Below, one piece after another: positions 10,201 to 18,690 of a DNA stretch of 64,000 bases (positions are counted from its first letter, which is position 1; the number at the start of each line of letters is the position of its first letter). Origin of the DNA: Paenibacillus sp. (lineage in GTDB: Bacteria; Bacteroidota; Bacteroidia; Bacteroidales; Muribaculaceae); contig JAMPHR010000001.1 in assembly GCA_023663345.1 (NCBI GenBank), positions 295,364-359,363 of the forward strand. Direction: 5' to 3'. Under the pieces are notes generated by a model. That model did no database searches, was not told the origin of the DNA, and worked only from the letters and a program-made list of their open reading frames with translations. A program made the position numbers and the translations under genes.

Positions 10201-10406
10201 CATCGTTCCTGAAGATGCGCAACATCTCTCTGGGCTACAACTTCCCCGAGCGTCTGCTCCAGAAAGCTACCATCAAGCATCTGAAGATATATGCCCAGGC
10301 CATCAACCCGTTCAGCATCTATCAGTCGATCGACGGTTTCGATCTTGACACCGGCAAGACCTACTATAACCGCAGCTTCTCGTTCGGCCTTGAAATCGGA
10401 TTCTAA
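7224..10406 (+). CDS. SusC/RagA family TonB-dependent outer-membrane transporter
   Basis: A 1060-residue outer-membrane beta-barrel that imports oligosaccharides using TonB energy. Order of parts: signal peptide ending near ASAQ (residue 33), a CarboxypepD_reg-like domain (VSGTVIDQTGEPIVGASV to about residue 110), the TonB box region DEVVVVGYG, a plug domain (GKAAGVDI ... IRGQRSLTASSSPLYVVDGV ... LKDASATAIYGSRGANGVILVTT), and a long barrel ending FSFGLEIGF with a terminal aromatic. There is no N-terminal STN domain, so it should not pair with an anti-sigma factor. It is followed 42 bases later by its SusD partner. The genes around it predict rhamnogalacturonan-I fragments as cargo. A second in-frame ATG at 7260 would also give a good signal peptide. 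Confidence 0.95.
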   Translation: MNNCHNSSGLADMFRRILFLALFGVLSIAASAQGKTVSGTVIDQTGEPIVGASVLVKGTTLGVATDVDGNYSLTKVPDNAILEFRYIGYVSQDIKVDGRSEINVTMKEDVAMLDEVVVVGYGVQKKSDVTGAMTTLSAKDLQTRPVSNAFEALQGKAAGVDITTNERPGTIGSINIRGQRSLTASSSPLYVVDGVPLLSASAIETLNPRDIESIDILKDASATAIYGSRGANGVILVTTRNGKSGQFSLNYSGSVTTSKIVDRAKSMSAADFITFKRWAAYNLDPESYAHPNSPTKESDTRLFGSTLDGNTSFDNVMRGWASGTWNPAAVIDTDWTDFVTQTGFTQEHTLSASGGTEQMNAYASFGYLSNDGTQKGQWYKRYTGKVSANITPVKWFEVQASINATWSEQDYGMSTLGATSSTGRPDAIYDMSKSIFNHAVPYDADGNRVINPGGENTIFSVIDEENHSTQKSQTFRALGSFSATLKIGEIWAPLKGLNYKIAFGPDFRHWREGAYIDGYSVNRVNNDGSEGTNFARLKNRRDFSWTLDNMITYNNTFNQKHNVGVTLLQTASKWNYEESAMSAYGLAKDSYKWNAFGTVDVTNSDSKAGMSSGLQDRQLESYMVRLNYGFDDRYLLTVSGRWDGASQLAKGHKWDFFPSAALAWRLNNEAFLRDFAWMNNLKLRLGVGTTGNAAVSPYSTLGAINSYWLPTPNGNEQIWVTNEPYYVKDLTGMANKDLGWEKTTQWNLGIDFGFLNNRLSGGIDLYWSKTNDLLMSTTIPSLTGYNTTLANVGKTSNHGVEVTINAIPVDTRDFTWNTNFNMAWQKDKIDELAYGKNDMKDNAWFIGEQLAVYYGYKNDGIWQNTPEDLAEMAKWNENGYTFTPGNVRPHDVDGDYKMTDEDRVVIGNQNPNWTLGWSNSFNYKGIELGFQVFGRFGYTFDTKGQPLTATANQYDFDYWTPDNPGATYQKPILAQATAGSGDPYASLLGFQKASFLKMRNISLGYNFPERLLQKATIKHLKIYAQAINPFSIYQSIDGFDLDTGKTYYNRSFSFGLEIGF

Positions 10407-10448
10407 GAGTCTGTCTAAAATATCAAAAAATTATCACGACATTAAGTT

Positions 10449-12590
10449 ATGAAACTACATAAATATATCGGTGGTGTTCTCGCTATCGGTCTCGCCCTCG
10501 GATCAGCATCCTGCAGCGAAGACTTCCTTGACGAGAATCTCGAGACCTCCTACAACACTCAGTACTTTGATACCCCCGAGGGTCTCGAAGCACTCACCCT
10601 GTCGCTCTACGGCAATATCCGCTGGCACTTCGGCTACGAATGGGCATTCGGCGTGACCCTCTACGGTGCCGACGAGTTCGATGTGGCCAACGACTACACC
10701 AACGAGACATGGAACACCTACGACAACCGCTTCAGCCCGCTCCATGCCACCACAGCCCTCGGTGCCGCCAATGGCAACTGTACCGCTCCCGGAGCTCTTT
10801 GGGATCAGCTCTATTTCGGTATCGCTTCCTGCAACACTATCCTGGAGAAAGCCGACGCCGTGTTCACCGATCCCGAGCATTGCCGTCGCGCCAAGGCCCA
10901 CGCTTATTTCCTGCGTGGCTACAACGAATACCGCCTTGCCGCCCAATACGGCACTTACGTAATTGTCACCGAACCTGTCAGCGGTGTTGTGCGCAACTTT
11001 GTACGCGCGTCTCAGGAAGAGGCATGGAACCAGTGTATCAACGACCTCCGCAGTGCCTACGAGAATTTCTCCGGAGAGAATTTCACCTATGGCAAAGGCA
11101 TGACATGGACCAAGGCCACTGCCGCCCACTTCCTTGCCAAAGCCCTGCTCTTCCGTGCTTCCGAGCGTAACAGCGCATGGAACGCATCGTATATCAACAA
11201 CGACCTCGAGGAGGCCATCAAAATGTGTGACTACGTTATCGGCGCCCGTTCTCTCGAGAGCAACTACTCGGATCTCTATGCCAACTGGACCGACATCGAC
11301 TGCGCTATCGAGACCTCCGACGAGATCCTCATGGCTGCCACCCACAACGGCGACACCTCCACTGCCGGCCGTTTCGGAAACCGTACCTACAACTACTTCA
11401 ACCCTCAGTTCTCGAACTTCTCAGGTGGTTGGGTAAAACGCGGTGTATGGATCGGCGGTATGGACTTCCAGCGTTGCCGTCCCACTGAATACACCTATGC
11501 CGTATTCGACCACAAGAACGATGCCCGCATGTGGAAGACATTCCGCACCGTATATGGCGCCAACAATGTTGCTGATGCTAATGCAGGTGTAGCAAAGGGT
11601 GACCCCGGTATCATATTCATCCTCAACACAAAGGATGACCACACCTATGACAACCAGACATTCGGTGCCGCTTCATCAAACGCACGTTCCCACAGCTCGT
11701 TCCGCGACGTGGACGGACGCCTCCCCGAGTGGGCGGTCGACAAGCGTCAGACTCCTACATCCGGCTCACTCGCCGGCAAGAAGGGTGCCGATGGCCAGTA
11801 TGTGCCCAACGCATGGATATGCTATCAGAACGGTAATTATGTAGGAAACAGCCTCGGCGTACCGGGCGGAACCACCTACAACACCACCGGTAATAACAAC
11901 AACATGTTCTGCGGTATCAACAAGACCGACGACGGCTCACGTCTTGCCGAGAAGGGTGATGCACACCGCGATATCACAATGGCCCGCGTAGGCGAGACCT
12001 ATCTTGTACGCGCCGAGTGCTATGCACGCCAGAAGAACTATTCCAAGGCTATGGAGGACATCAACGTGATACGTCGTCGCGCTCAGTGGAAGAACGGTGA
12101 AAACCGCTCCTACTACGTGGATGGATCTCAGGCATTCGAGAAGAACTCTCTTTATGACAAGAACAAAGAGATGTACGTCAACTCCAACCTCAACATGAAC
12201 ACCTACTACCTCTCCAACCCCGACATGGATGTGACCACAGCGGCTTCTGACCTCCAGCTCAAGTCATTCCCCAACAATCTTCCTGCCGAGGACGAGGCTG
12301 TAATGCAGAAACTCGGTGTGAGTGATGAGTATGACCGCGCTATCAACTTCATCCTCAACGAGCGCACCCGTGAGCTCCTCGGAGAATGGCAGCGTTGGGA
12401 GACTCTCTCCCGTACAGGCTGGCTCGTTAAACGCGCCAAGGCATTCAACGCCCAGGCGGCTCTCTACATCAAGGAGGGCAAACACGAGCTCCGTCCTATC
12501 CCGCAGGCTTTCATCGACGGACTTCTCCAGGAGAATGGTGACAACCTGACTACCGAGCAGAAGGCCTCATGGCAGAATCCAGGTTATTGA
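10449..12590 (+). CDS. SusD/RagB family surface glycan-binding lipoprotein
   Basis: A 713-residue lipoprotein that forms the lid on the adjacent SusC and binds glycan at the cell surface. The signal peptide ends in the lipobox SASC, with the lipid on Cys22, followed by SEDFLDE as is common in SusD proteins. The N-terminal TPR-like helical part (EGLEALTLSLYGNIR..., RRAKAHAYFLRGYNEYRLAAQYG near residues 150-170) and the C-terminal segment ERTRELLGEWQRWETLSRTG...LRPIPQAFID are hallmarks of the family. It is longer than typical SusD (500-650 aa), with extra loops between about residues 330 and 530 that may shape the ligand site. It is the second gene of a susCD operon and ends before a stem-loop shared with the convergent GH43 gene. 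Confidence 0.94.
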   Translation: MKLHKYIGGVLAIGLALGSASCSEDFLDENLETSYNTQYFDTPEGLEALTLSLYGNIRWHFGYEWAFGVTLYGADEFDVANDYTNETWNTYDNRFSPLHATTALGAANGNCTAPGALWDQLYFGIASCNTILEKADAVFTDPEHCRRAKAHAYFLRGYNEYRLAAQYGTYVIVTEPVSGVVRNFVRASQEEAWNQCINDLRSAYENFSGENFTYGKGMTWTKATAAHFLAKALLFRASERNSAWNASYINNDLEEAIKMCDYVIGARSLESNYSDLYANWTDIDCAIETSDEILMAATHNGDTSTAGRFGNRTYNYFNPQFSNFSGGWVKRGVWIGGMDFQRCRPTEYTYAVFDHKNDARMWKTFRTVYGANNVADANAGVAKGDPGIIFILNTKDDHTYDNQTFGAASSNARSHSSFRDVDGRLPEWAVDKRQTPTSGSLAGKKGADGQYVPNAWICYQNGNYVGNSLGVPGGTTYNTTGNNNNMFCGINKTDDGSRLAEKGDAHRDITMARVGETYLVRAECYARQKNYSKAMEDINVIRRRAQWKNGENRSYYVDGSQAFEKNSLYDKNKEMYVNSNLNMNTYYLSNPDMDVTTAASDLQLKSFPNNLPAEDEAVMQKLGVSDEYDRAINFILNERTRELLGEWQRWETLSRTGWLVKRAKAFNAQAALYIKEGKHELRPIPQAFIDGLLQENGDNLTTEQKASWQNPGY

Positions 12591-12673
12591 TGAATATAAA
12601 ATGTATGGTAAAAGCTTGCTAAGAGTCCAATAAGGTCTTTCATGCACTGCTAAGGTAAATTATTGGTTGCAAC

Positions 12674-12703
12674 GAGGGCCCCGGAAGTTTTTCCGGAGCC
12701 CTC
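12674..12703 (+). terminator. Bidirectional stem-loop between susD and GH43
   Basis: GAGGGC-C-CCGGAA pairs with TTCCGG-A-GCCCTC, 12 pairs with one mismatch and a 4-base loop. It lies between two convergent genes. T-rich DNA follows on the plus side. Confidence 0.75.
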
Positions 12704-12736
12704 ACTATTTATTGATATGCAACTCTTTTTCCTCGG

Positions 12737-13798
12737 TTACTTATCCTGACGAGATTTGTTCATGGATTCTATACGGTCATATTCCTCCTTGGTGATACGC
12801 ATGAAGGATCCGTGCTGTGGAGCATCCACTCCCTTTATGTCGACCGGAGAATGGAAATTGCGCAGGTACTCGTCGGTCTGGCATATACGGTAGCGCTTGG
12901 GTTTGGAAGAGTATTCGATATATCCCACTCTCCAGCCATTTTCTCCGGGTATACGGAATGCCGATACCCCCTCACACTTCTTGTTGCCCTCGAAATCCAC
13001 ATAATCATCATCGACCGGCAGACTCCAGGGGCCGTGAAGCGCAGGAGCTGTCGAGGTGAACAATCCTGGCTTTCCACCCTCCTTCTTGATCATCATGTGA
13101 TAGAGACCGTCGCTCTCCAGATAATTGATATCCGCATCAATGGTGGCGTATCCCCAGTCGAAAAGCAACCGGGGCTTGGTGAGCGTTGTAAAGGACTCGT
13201 CGGCATAGGAATAATACATGCGGTCATACTCCTCTCCTGCCTCAGGATTCCACAGTGAGTAATATATCATATATCCTCCCTTACGGCCATCGGGCCACTC
13301 GTAATCGGGGTCCCAGAATATCTGCGGGGCCCACACCCTCACTATCGAGCTGTAATCAGTGTAAGGATCATGGCCCTCGGGGTCGGAAAATATGCCGGGT
13401 CCCTTGCGGAAATCAAATGTCACAGACTTCCAGTTCACGAGATCATCGCTCGTGAGCAGATTTATGCCGTAATTGTGCCATTTCTTGCTCCGCGCCACGC
13501 ACATATCGGTAGTGACCATCAGGTAGCCCGACCCGTCATACTTGCGGGTGATGTAGGCATCACGTGTGCCCCCCTCGATGAGGGCCTTATCCACCGGACT
13601 GAATATAGAGTCTCCCCCTATTATGTCATGATAGTTGAGTCCGTCACGGCTGAGAGCGTAAGCCGTCCACTCCCCTCGCCCGCTCATGTGGCAATAGAGG
13701 AAACCATATTCACCTTTCTCGTAGTTCTGGGCCATAGCCGACAAGCCTCCCGAGAGGGAAAGCATCGTGGCCAAAGCCATACGCATGTGTTTTTTCAT
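12737..13798 (-). CDS. Glycoside hydrolase family 43-like enzyme
   Basis: A 353-residue secreted five-bladed beta-propeller hydrolase. A signal peptide ends near AMAQ (residue 24). Family 43 active-site residues can be proposed: the general base Asp in GGTRDAYITRK (near residue 80), the pKa-setting Asp in ATIDADINYLE (near 219), and the general acid Glu in KKCEGVSAFRI (near 275). WAPQIFWDPDYEWPDG is also a GH43 hallmark (WAPxI). Family members act on arabinose, xylose or galactose side chains. In this PUL an arabinan or galactan side chain of rhamnogalacturonan I is most likely, but subfamily cannot be fixed by eye. It is last in the minus-strand PUL run, 165 bases after GH28, with its own possible -7 element TAATTTTG at 13834-13827. 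Confidence 0.85.
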   Translation of the reverse strand: MKKHMRMALATMLSLSGGLSAMAQNYEKGEYGFLYCHMSGRGEWTAYALSRDGLNYHDIIGGDSIFSPVDKALIEGGTRDAYITRKYDGSGYLMVTTDMCVARSKKWHNYGINLLTSDDLVNWKSVTFDFRKGPGIFSDPEGHDPYTDYSSIVRVWAPQIFWDPDYEWPDGRKGGYMIYYSLWNPEAGEEYDRMYYSYADESFTTLTKPRLLFDWGYATIDADINYLESDGLYHMMIKKEGGKPGLFTSTAPALHGPWSLPVDDDYVDFEGNKKCEGVSAFRIPGENGWRVGYIEYSSKPKRYRICQTDEYLRNFHSPVDIKGVDAPQHGSFMRITKEEYDRIESMNKSRQDK

Positions 13799-13826
13799 AA
13801 CTGGTGTAATAAAATTTGGTATATCA

Positions 13827-13834
13827 CAAAATTA
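13827..13834 (-). promoter_or_regulatory. Candidate -7 element before GH43
   Basis: TAATTTTG on the minus strand, about 30 bases before the GH43 start and downstream of the large hairpin at 13868-13911. It could restart transcription of GH43 if the hairpin stops or slows the upstream transcript. No convincing -33 was seen. Confidence 0.4.
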
Positions 13835-13867
13835 ATAAATTATCACGATATTACATTGAACGAAAGC

Positions 13868-13911
13868 CTCCGGCCAAAATCATTTTTCTGATGAAATGAT
13901 TTTGGCCGGAG
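13868..13911 (-). repeat. 18-bp perfect intergenic hairpin between GH28 and GH43
   Basis: CTCCGGCCAAAATCATTT (13868-13885) is the exact reverse complement of 13894-13911; the loop is 8 bases. It lies inside a run of co-directional PUL genes. On the minus strand no T run follows, so it looks more like an mRNA-processing or stabilising stem, or a partial terminator, than a standard one. Confidence 0.85.
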
Positions 13912-13963
13912 CGCCTGTAGTGTCACCTGAGTGCTTGTGAGGTCAATTGGCCCGACTATATGA

Positions 13964-15442
13964 TCACCGCATGGTGATATTCTCGCAATTGAATTGCACT
14001 ATCTGGTCAACACCCGGCTCGGTGGGAGCATCGATATTGCGGAGCGATGAATCCCTCACGTCGTCAAGCACCACAGCCGGGCGATATTCGGGATCGGCAT
14101 AAGTGAATGTGAGATCATCGGCATGTAATCCCACCACGTGGCGAGCATACAGACCGTATGCCGGAGTGTGGCCGGCAAACTTAGGCTCGGGATAATGGGT
14201 GGATTGCTCACGGTAATCCTTGTTGACAAGTTCACGGGCACCGCCTCCGCGGAAATGCAGGCGGATGTTGCTGAGCCATACGTTACGCACCGGCTCATCG
14301 GGTAGACCGGTGACTATGATCGAGCACAGCGAATCGCAATCATCTGCCACGACATTGGAGATCTGTATATCGCGGGCGCTCGACATGCGTGTCACCTCCT
14401 TAGGGCCACGGTTGCGGCAACCGGTAGTTATATATATGGGATAATGGTGGACGTGGCTCATGGTGATATTGGATACCACTATATTTTCCATCACGCCCTG
14501 ATCCACCTCCTCAAAGGCAAGACCGCTCGAGTACATGAACGTACAGTTGGACAGCGAGATGTTGCGGTACCCGCCGTTGGACTCGGTGCCGAGCTTGAAC
14601 CGTCCGCACACCCACCCTACCTTGGCAGGGACGTATGTGCCGTCGAGCAAGGTACCGCACTCATATCCGGTGACATTGCAGTTGGTCACGGCTATATGCT
14701 CGCACAGCACCGGTTTCTTAAGCGCATAGGAGCTCTTGAGAACGATGGCATCATCGCTCGGGGTATTGACCCGGCAATTTGATACCGACATGTATTTGCA
14801 GCAATCGATGTCGATGCCGTCGCGGTTGGTATCGATGGTGAGATTATCAATGGTCGACAGGTCGCATCCGGTCATTATCACGGCAAAATGTCCTCCACGA
14901 TACACGGTGAAATCCCTAAGGGTTACACGCCGGCACTGCTTGAGGGCTATGGACTTGTCACCGGTGCCGATGGATCCGCCCTGAACTATACCGGCATTCT
15001 CGGTGTCATGCTTGGTGAGTCCCTCGCCGTCGATCATGCCATGACCGGTGATGCTGACATTACTCTCCCCCACAGCCCATATCAGCGAGTTGTGGAAATA
15101 GGTGTGGCCTCCGTCCTGATACTCGGGAAAACCGCCGAACGACTCACTCTCGTCGTAAGCCTTCATCGAAGCCGGGGCCGCCTTGATGACACATCCGGGC
15201 GAGAGATGCAGGTCGATGTTGGATTTCAGGCGTATGCTTCCGCTCAGATAGGTACCCGAGGGGAGATAGACCTGCCCTCCGCCCTTGGCAACAGCCTCCT
15301 CTATAGCGGCGTTGATGGCCGGCGAATCGAGGGTCTCGCCGTCCCCTTTGGCCCCGAAATCCTTCACGTTGAACACATTAGTAGCCTGGACAGCAAAGCC
15401 CATCGACACGCAGGCGAGTACGCTTACAAGAGTCTTTATCAT
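13964..15442 (-). CDS. GH28 polygalacturonase-like / rhamnogalacturonan galacturonohydrolase
   Basis: A 492-residue secreted right-handed beta-helix enzyme with a signal peptide ending near VQATN. The pectin-lyase-fold start VFNVKDFGAKGDGETLDSPAINAAIEEA is typical. Catalytic carboxylates lie in NRDGIDIDCCKYMSV (first Asp pair, near residues 206-212) and PSDDAIVLKSS (Asp-Asp, near 226-230), the positions used by GH28 inverting hydrolases. The usual NTDG appears as NRDG, and the expected conserved histidine loop (GHG) is not obvious, which fits exo-acting or rhamnogalacturonan-specific members more than endo-polygalacturonase. It should remove galacturonate from backbone fragments made by PL11. 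It is 44 bases downstream of rhaM in the same run. Confidence 0.88.
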   Translation of the reverse strand: MIKTLVSVLACVSMGFAVQATNVFNVKDFGAKGDGETLDSPAINAAIEEAVAKGGGQVYLPSGTYLSGSIRLKSNIDLHLSPGCVIKAAPASMKAYDESESFGGFPEYQDGGHTYFHNSLIWAVGESNVSITGHGMIDGEGLTKHDTENAGIVQGGSIGTGDKSIALKQCRRVTLRDFTVYRGGHFAVIMTGCDLSTIDNLTIDTNRDGIDIDCCKYMSVSNCRVNTPSDDAIVLKSSYALKKPVLCEHIAVTNCNVTGYECGTLLDGTYVPAKVGWVCGRFKLGTESNGGYRNISLSNCTFMYSSGLAFEEVDQGVMENIVVSNITMSHVHHYPIYITTGCRNRGPKEVTRMSSARDIQISNVVADDCDSLCSIIVTGLPDEPVRNVWLSNIRLHFRGGGARELVNKDYREQSTHYPEPKFAGHTPAYGLYARHVVGLHADDLTFTYADPEYRPAVVLDDVRDSSLRNIDAPTEPGVDQIVQFNCENITMR

Positions 15443-15486
15443 CTGATATGATTATATGGTGATAGTGAGATTGTCGGACTGACTGA

Positions 15487-15804
15487 TCAGTCAAGATGCA
15501 TCACCTCCTTAATAGGCACAGTGACTGGAGAATTGTCGGGATTTACCTCCATAATGTCGGCCATATAGTCCCACCATCGATGGGTGATCTCATCGGCAGC
15601 CTCGGCATCCTGGGAGTTAGCGTCACCTGTCACCTCCTGATAGCCAAACAGGATATTGGTATCCCGATCCCAATATATGGAATAGTTACGCACACCCGAG
15701 TCGGCTATGCGCCGGCGGAGTTCGGGCCACAGAGCGGCATGTCGTTTTTCATATTCAGCCTCGCATCCGGGCTTGAGATACATTTTGAACGCAAATCTTT
15801 TCAT
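15487..15804 (-). CDS. rhaM: L-rhamnose mutarotase
   Basis: A 105-residue cytosolic enzyme that interconverts alpha and beta anomers of L-rhamnose, supplying the form used by rhamnose isomerase. It is normal length for the family. Key features are LKPGCEAEYEKRHAALWPELRRRI with the active-site His in RRH/KRH (residue 22), NYSIYWDRDTNILFGYQEV with the catalytic Tyr, and RWWDYMADIMEVNPDNSPV, the family C-terminal signature. Its place between CE12 and GH28 shows that the PUL releases L-rhamnose. The rest of the rhamnose pathway (isomerase, kinase, aldolase) is not in this window. Confidence 0.94.
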   Translation of the reverse strand: MKRFAFKMYLKPGCEAEYEKRHAALWPELRRRIADSGVRNYSIYWDRDTNILFGYQEVTGDANSQDAEAADEITHRWWDYMADIMEVNPDNSPVTVPIKEVMHLD

Positions 15805-15835
15805 AGAGAGATTATTGGTTTGATTATTATTAATT

Positions 15836-18652
15836 TTAGTTGCCGTAAGGCTTGTCTATCTGATAGAACGGGGCAAGCGGCCACACGAAGGCATCGAGAT
15901 CATCGGGCGAGCCTGGATCGAACGTCTGTTGCAGCACTATGTGTCCGGCCAGTTCGGGAACAGCTTTGCGCAACCCCTCGACCACACACTTGGCTACTTG
16001 GGTAGCTCCATAAGGATTGAAGTGGGTATTGTCGGCCAGCTCCTTGTCCTGTCCGGGATAAGTATTGGCAGGATAATGCACAAGAGCCATCTTGCTCCCC
16101 TCCACGCCAAGAGTCTCATAGAGCGTCGTGGTCATGGCTGTGAGATCTATCACAGGTACACCTTCGCGCTCGGCCACCTGACGCACGGCATCATCATACT
16201 CGCCGTGGGTGTCGATGATCTTACCGTCAGGACCGAAATGCCGGCGGGCGGTGGGTGTGAGCAATACAGGGTTAAGCCCTCGTGAGCGGGCCTCGTCGAT
16301 AAACCGTTTCAGATTGGCTGAGAAATTATAATAGGCACCCGACCCGGGCATACGGTCCTTTTCATCATTATGACCAAACTCCACGAGGATATAGTCTCCT
16401 TTACGGGCCATACTGAGCACCTTGGCAAGACGGCGCGAGGCTATGAACGAAGTAGTGCGCTGTCCGCTCTCGGCGTGATTGGCTACAACTATGTTGGAAT
16501 CAAAGAATGAGGGGATTATCTGTCCCCAGCTTGCCCACGGCTCATAGGTCTGATCCACCACGGTGCTGTTACCGCACAGGTAGACGGTGGTCACGCTGTC
16601 GGCATCGGTCACCGGCTCGATAATCACCGACCGTACAGCCGGAGCATCGCCTGTGAACTCAAGGGTAAGTCGGTCGTCCCATGTTGGGGTGCCGACCTCG
16701 CGGGGATTGATTCTCACTGTGTCAGTAAGGTTTATCGCCGGATTACGTTTATGCACGATGAAAGTTTTCTCCACGGTCTCCCCCTTGCGTGTGGCGATGC
16801 GGTCGAGCATCAGCCTACGGCTCTCAGCCCTGACGGTGGTATTCCCTTTGCGCTTTCTGTCGCCAAGGGTCAATGTGACTTTATAATTACCGTCGGGCAC
16901 CCTCACCGAAAAATAGAATGGTGAGGAGCCATCCTTGGACGGAGATGTGGAGAAGTCGTATCCATATCCGTCGAAGTCATTGTAGGCTCCCATATTGTCG
17001 TCGAGCACGAACTCGTATTTCACAGGCTTGAGATAATCCTTGAGCGGACATCCGTTTTCCATCAGCCCCTCGGCCACACCACGGGCATTGAGTCTGGCAC
17101 CGGCAAGAGAGGCGTGAGTATGATCCTTTTTGAAATAGGTGTAGGTGTTTCCCTCTCCCAACGCCTGAAGTTTTCGGCCCGAAATGGTGTTGAGATCTAT
17201 GAAATAGGCTCCGGACTGGCGTGCCGCCTCACGTGCCCAACGTCCATAACTGCTGCGGTTGCTCTCGATCTTGCCGTCGGTCCATTTGTTACGTGGGGTA
17301 TGGCTTATTATCACGGGGATAGCACCTTTCTCACGTGCATCCATCACGAATTTCCGTAGATACCAACCGTAGGTATACACCACCTGATTCTTTCCGGTAG
17401 CCTCCATCTTGAACACCTTGCTCTCGGGGCCCGATCCGTGAAGTTCGCCACGGGCCTTGCCGGTATTTATGTCGCCACCATCGTTGTGGCCAAACTGTAT
17501 CAGCACAAAGTCTCCGGGTCGGAGGGCGTCATACACCTTGTTCCAACGCCCTTCGTCGAGAAAGGTGCGCGCGCTACGTCCGGCCTTGGCATGATTCTCC
17601 ACCGAGACGCGGGTAGTGTCAAATAGCTCTGCAATAACACTGCCCCAACCCCACATGGAATCATCATCCTTATCCTCGTTCTTGACAGTACTGTCGCCGA
17701 TGGTAAATACAACCGGGCAGCCGGGCTTGCGCGACGCACCTGTGATCTTGTCCTCGGGCACAGGAATCATCCAGCTCCCGAGAGGTATATCCTTAAGTTC
17801 CTTGAGACCCTCGACCGCAGACTCAGCATTGACCTTCGCGCCGAACTCGGAAGTGTGGATGCGGTCGAGATAGAACATTGTCTTGACTTTTTCTTTGCCG
17901 AAACGCTCAAACTTACGGGCTGTAATTTCATTGAGATCCACAAACGGCACTCCCTCAGCCTCGGCCACCTGCCTGGCCCACAGGCCAAATGTACGATTCA
18001 CCCTCGTTATCACAGTGCTGTCCTTGTCGTCCCAGGCACAACGCGGAGTCAGGGAAAACAGTATGGGATTGCCACCTTTCTTCCTGACATCGTTGATGTA
18101 CCGGCGCATGTATTCGCCATAGGTGTAGACTGTCTCCTTCTCTCCGGTCTCCTTGATAGTCACATCGAGGCTGTCGTTGCCTATTCCAGGGATGGACGCA
18201 CGGGCTCTGCCACTATCGTATGGGCCGTTGTCATTATGTCCGAGTTCGATTATCACCCAGTCGCCCGGGCGTATCCCTTCCACCACATCATTCCACAATC
18301 TGTTATAGAAAGTGCGGCTGCTCATGCCACCCAGAGCATGGTTCTCGACAGTGATCTTATCACTGTCGAAATATTCAGGCATGAAGTATCCCCATCCCCA
18401 CTGGCCGTTCTGCCCGTTTCCGAGCGTGCCGGTGCGCATGGTGGAATTGCCGACAAGGAACAGGACTGGATTGGAACCTACTCTCGTGGATCCTGCCACA
18501 GGACGCACTGTACGGGCCTTGTTGAGACTATCGAGAGTATTGTCGATCACTTTGTTGACATCTTCCATCGGAGCGGCGATCTTGCTCTGTCCCCAGCACC
18601 ATGAGGCACTGAACAAAACGGATGCGGAAAACAGGACTCCTGCAAGTTTCAT
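15836..18652 (-). CDS. Triple-domain SGNH rhamnogalacturonan acetylesterase (CE12-type)
   Basis: A 938-residue secreted esterase with three complete SGNH hydrolase domains. Signal peptide residues 1-21. Domain 1 (about 60-290): nucleophile Ser70 in LVGNSTM, GHND block, and Asp263/His266. Domain 2 (about 312-540): Ser321 in IGDSTV, GHND, and Asp510/His513. A beta-sandwich of about 545-680 (YDFSTSPSKDGSSPFYFSVRVPDGNY...) resembles the carbohydrate-binding unit of YesT-like esterases. Domain 3 (about 688-905): Ser696 in LCGNSTV, GHND, and Asp874/His877. No catalytic residue appears lost. Typical family members have one such domain. The role is removal of O-acetyl groups from galacturonate in rhamnogalacturonan I so PL11 and GH28 can act. 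Domain 3 is the most divergent and may have a different acetyl position or substrate. Confidence 0.9.
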   Translation of the reverse strand: MKLAGVLFSASVLFSASWCWGQSKIAAPMEDVNKVIDNTLDSLNKARTVRPVAGSTRVGSNPVLFLVGNSTMRTGTLGNGQNGQWGWGYFMPEYFDSDKITVENHALGGMSSRTFYNRLWNDVVEGIRPGDWVIIELGHNDNGPYDSGRARASIPGIGNDSLDVTIKETGEKETVYTYGEYMRRYINDVRKKGGNPILFSLTPRCAWDDKDSTVITRVNRTFGLWARQVAEAEGVPFVDLNEITARKFERFGKEKVKTMFYLDRIHTSEFGAKVNAESAVEGLKELKDIPLGSWMIPVPEDKITGASRKPGCPVVFTIGDSTVKNEDKDDDSMWGWGSVIAELFDTTRVSVENHAKAGRSARTFLDEGRWNKVYDALRPGDFVLIQFGHNDGGDINTGKARGELHGSGPESKVFKMEATGKNQVVYTYGWYLRKFVMDAREKGAIPVIISHTPRNKWTDGKIESNRSSYGRWAREAARQSGAYFIDLNTISGRKLQALGEGNTYTYFKKDHTHASLAGARLNARGVAEGLMENGCPLKDYLKPVKYEFVLDDNMGAYNDFDGYGYDFSTSPSKDGSSPFYFSVRVPDGNYKVTLTLGDRKRKGNTTVRAESRRLMLDRIATRKGETVEKTFIVHKRNPAINLTDTVRINPREVGTPTWDDRLTLEFTGDAPAVRSVIIEPVTDADSVTTVYLCGNSTVVDQTYEPWASWGQIIPSFFDSNIVVANHAESGQRTTSFIASRRLAKVLSMARKGDYILVEFGHNDEKDRMPGSGAYYNFSANLKRFIDEARSRGLNPVLLTPTARRHFGPDGKIIDTHGEYDDAVRQVAEREGVPVIDLTAMTTTLYETLGVEGSKMALVHYPANTYPGQDKELADNTHFNPYGATQVAKCVVEGLRKAVPELAGHIVLQQTFDPGSPDDLDAFVWPLAPFYQIDKPYGN

Positions 18653-18690
18653 AATGAACTGATGTATTAAGAGTTGTAAGAATATAAATA

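Noticed and set aside
12598-12640. Possible third copy of the dispersed repeat after susD (AAGCTTGC, GTCCAATAAG words)
   Set aside because: The words occur in a different order and do not align with the 43319 element over any useful length.
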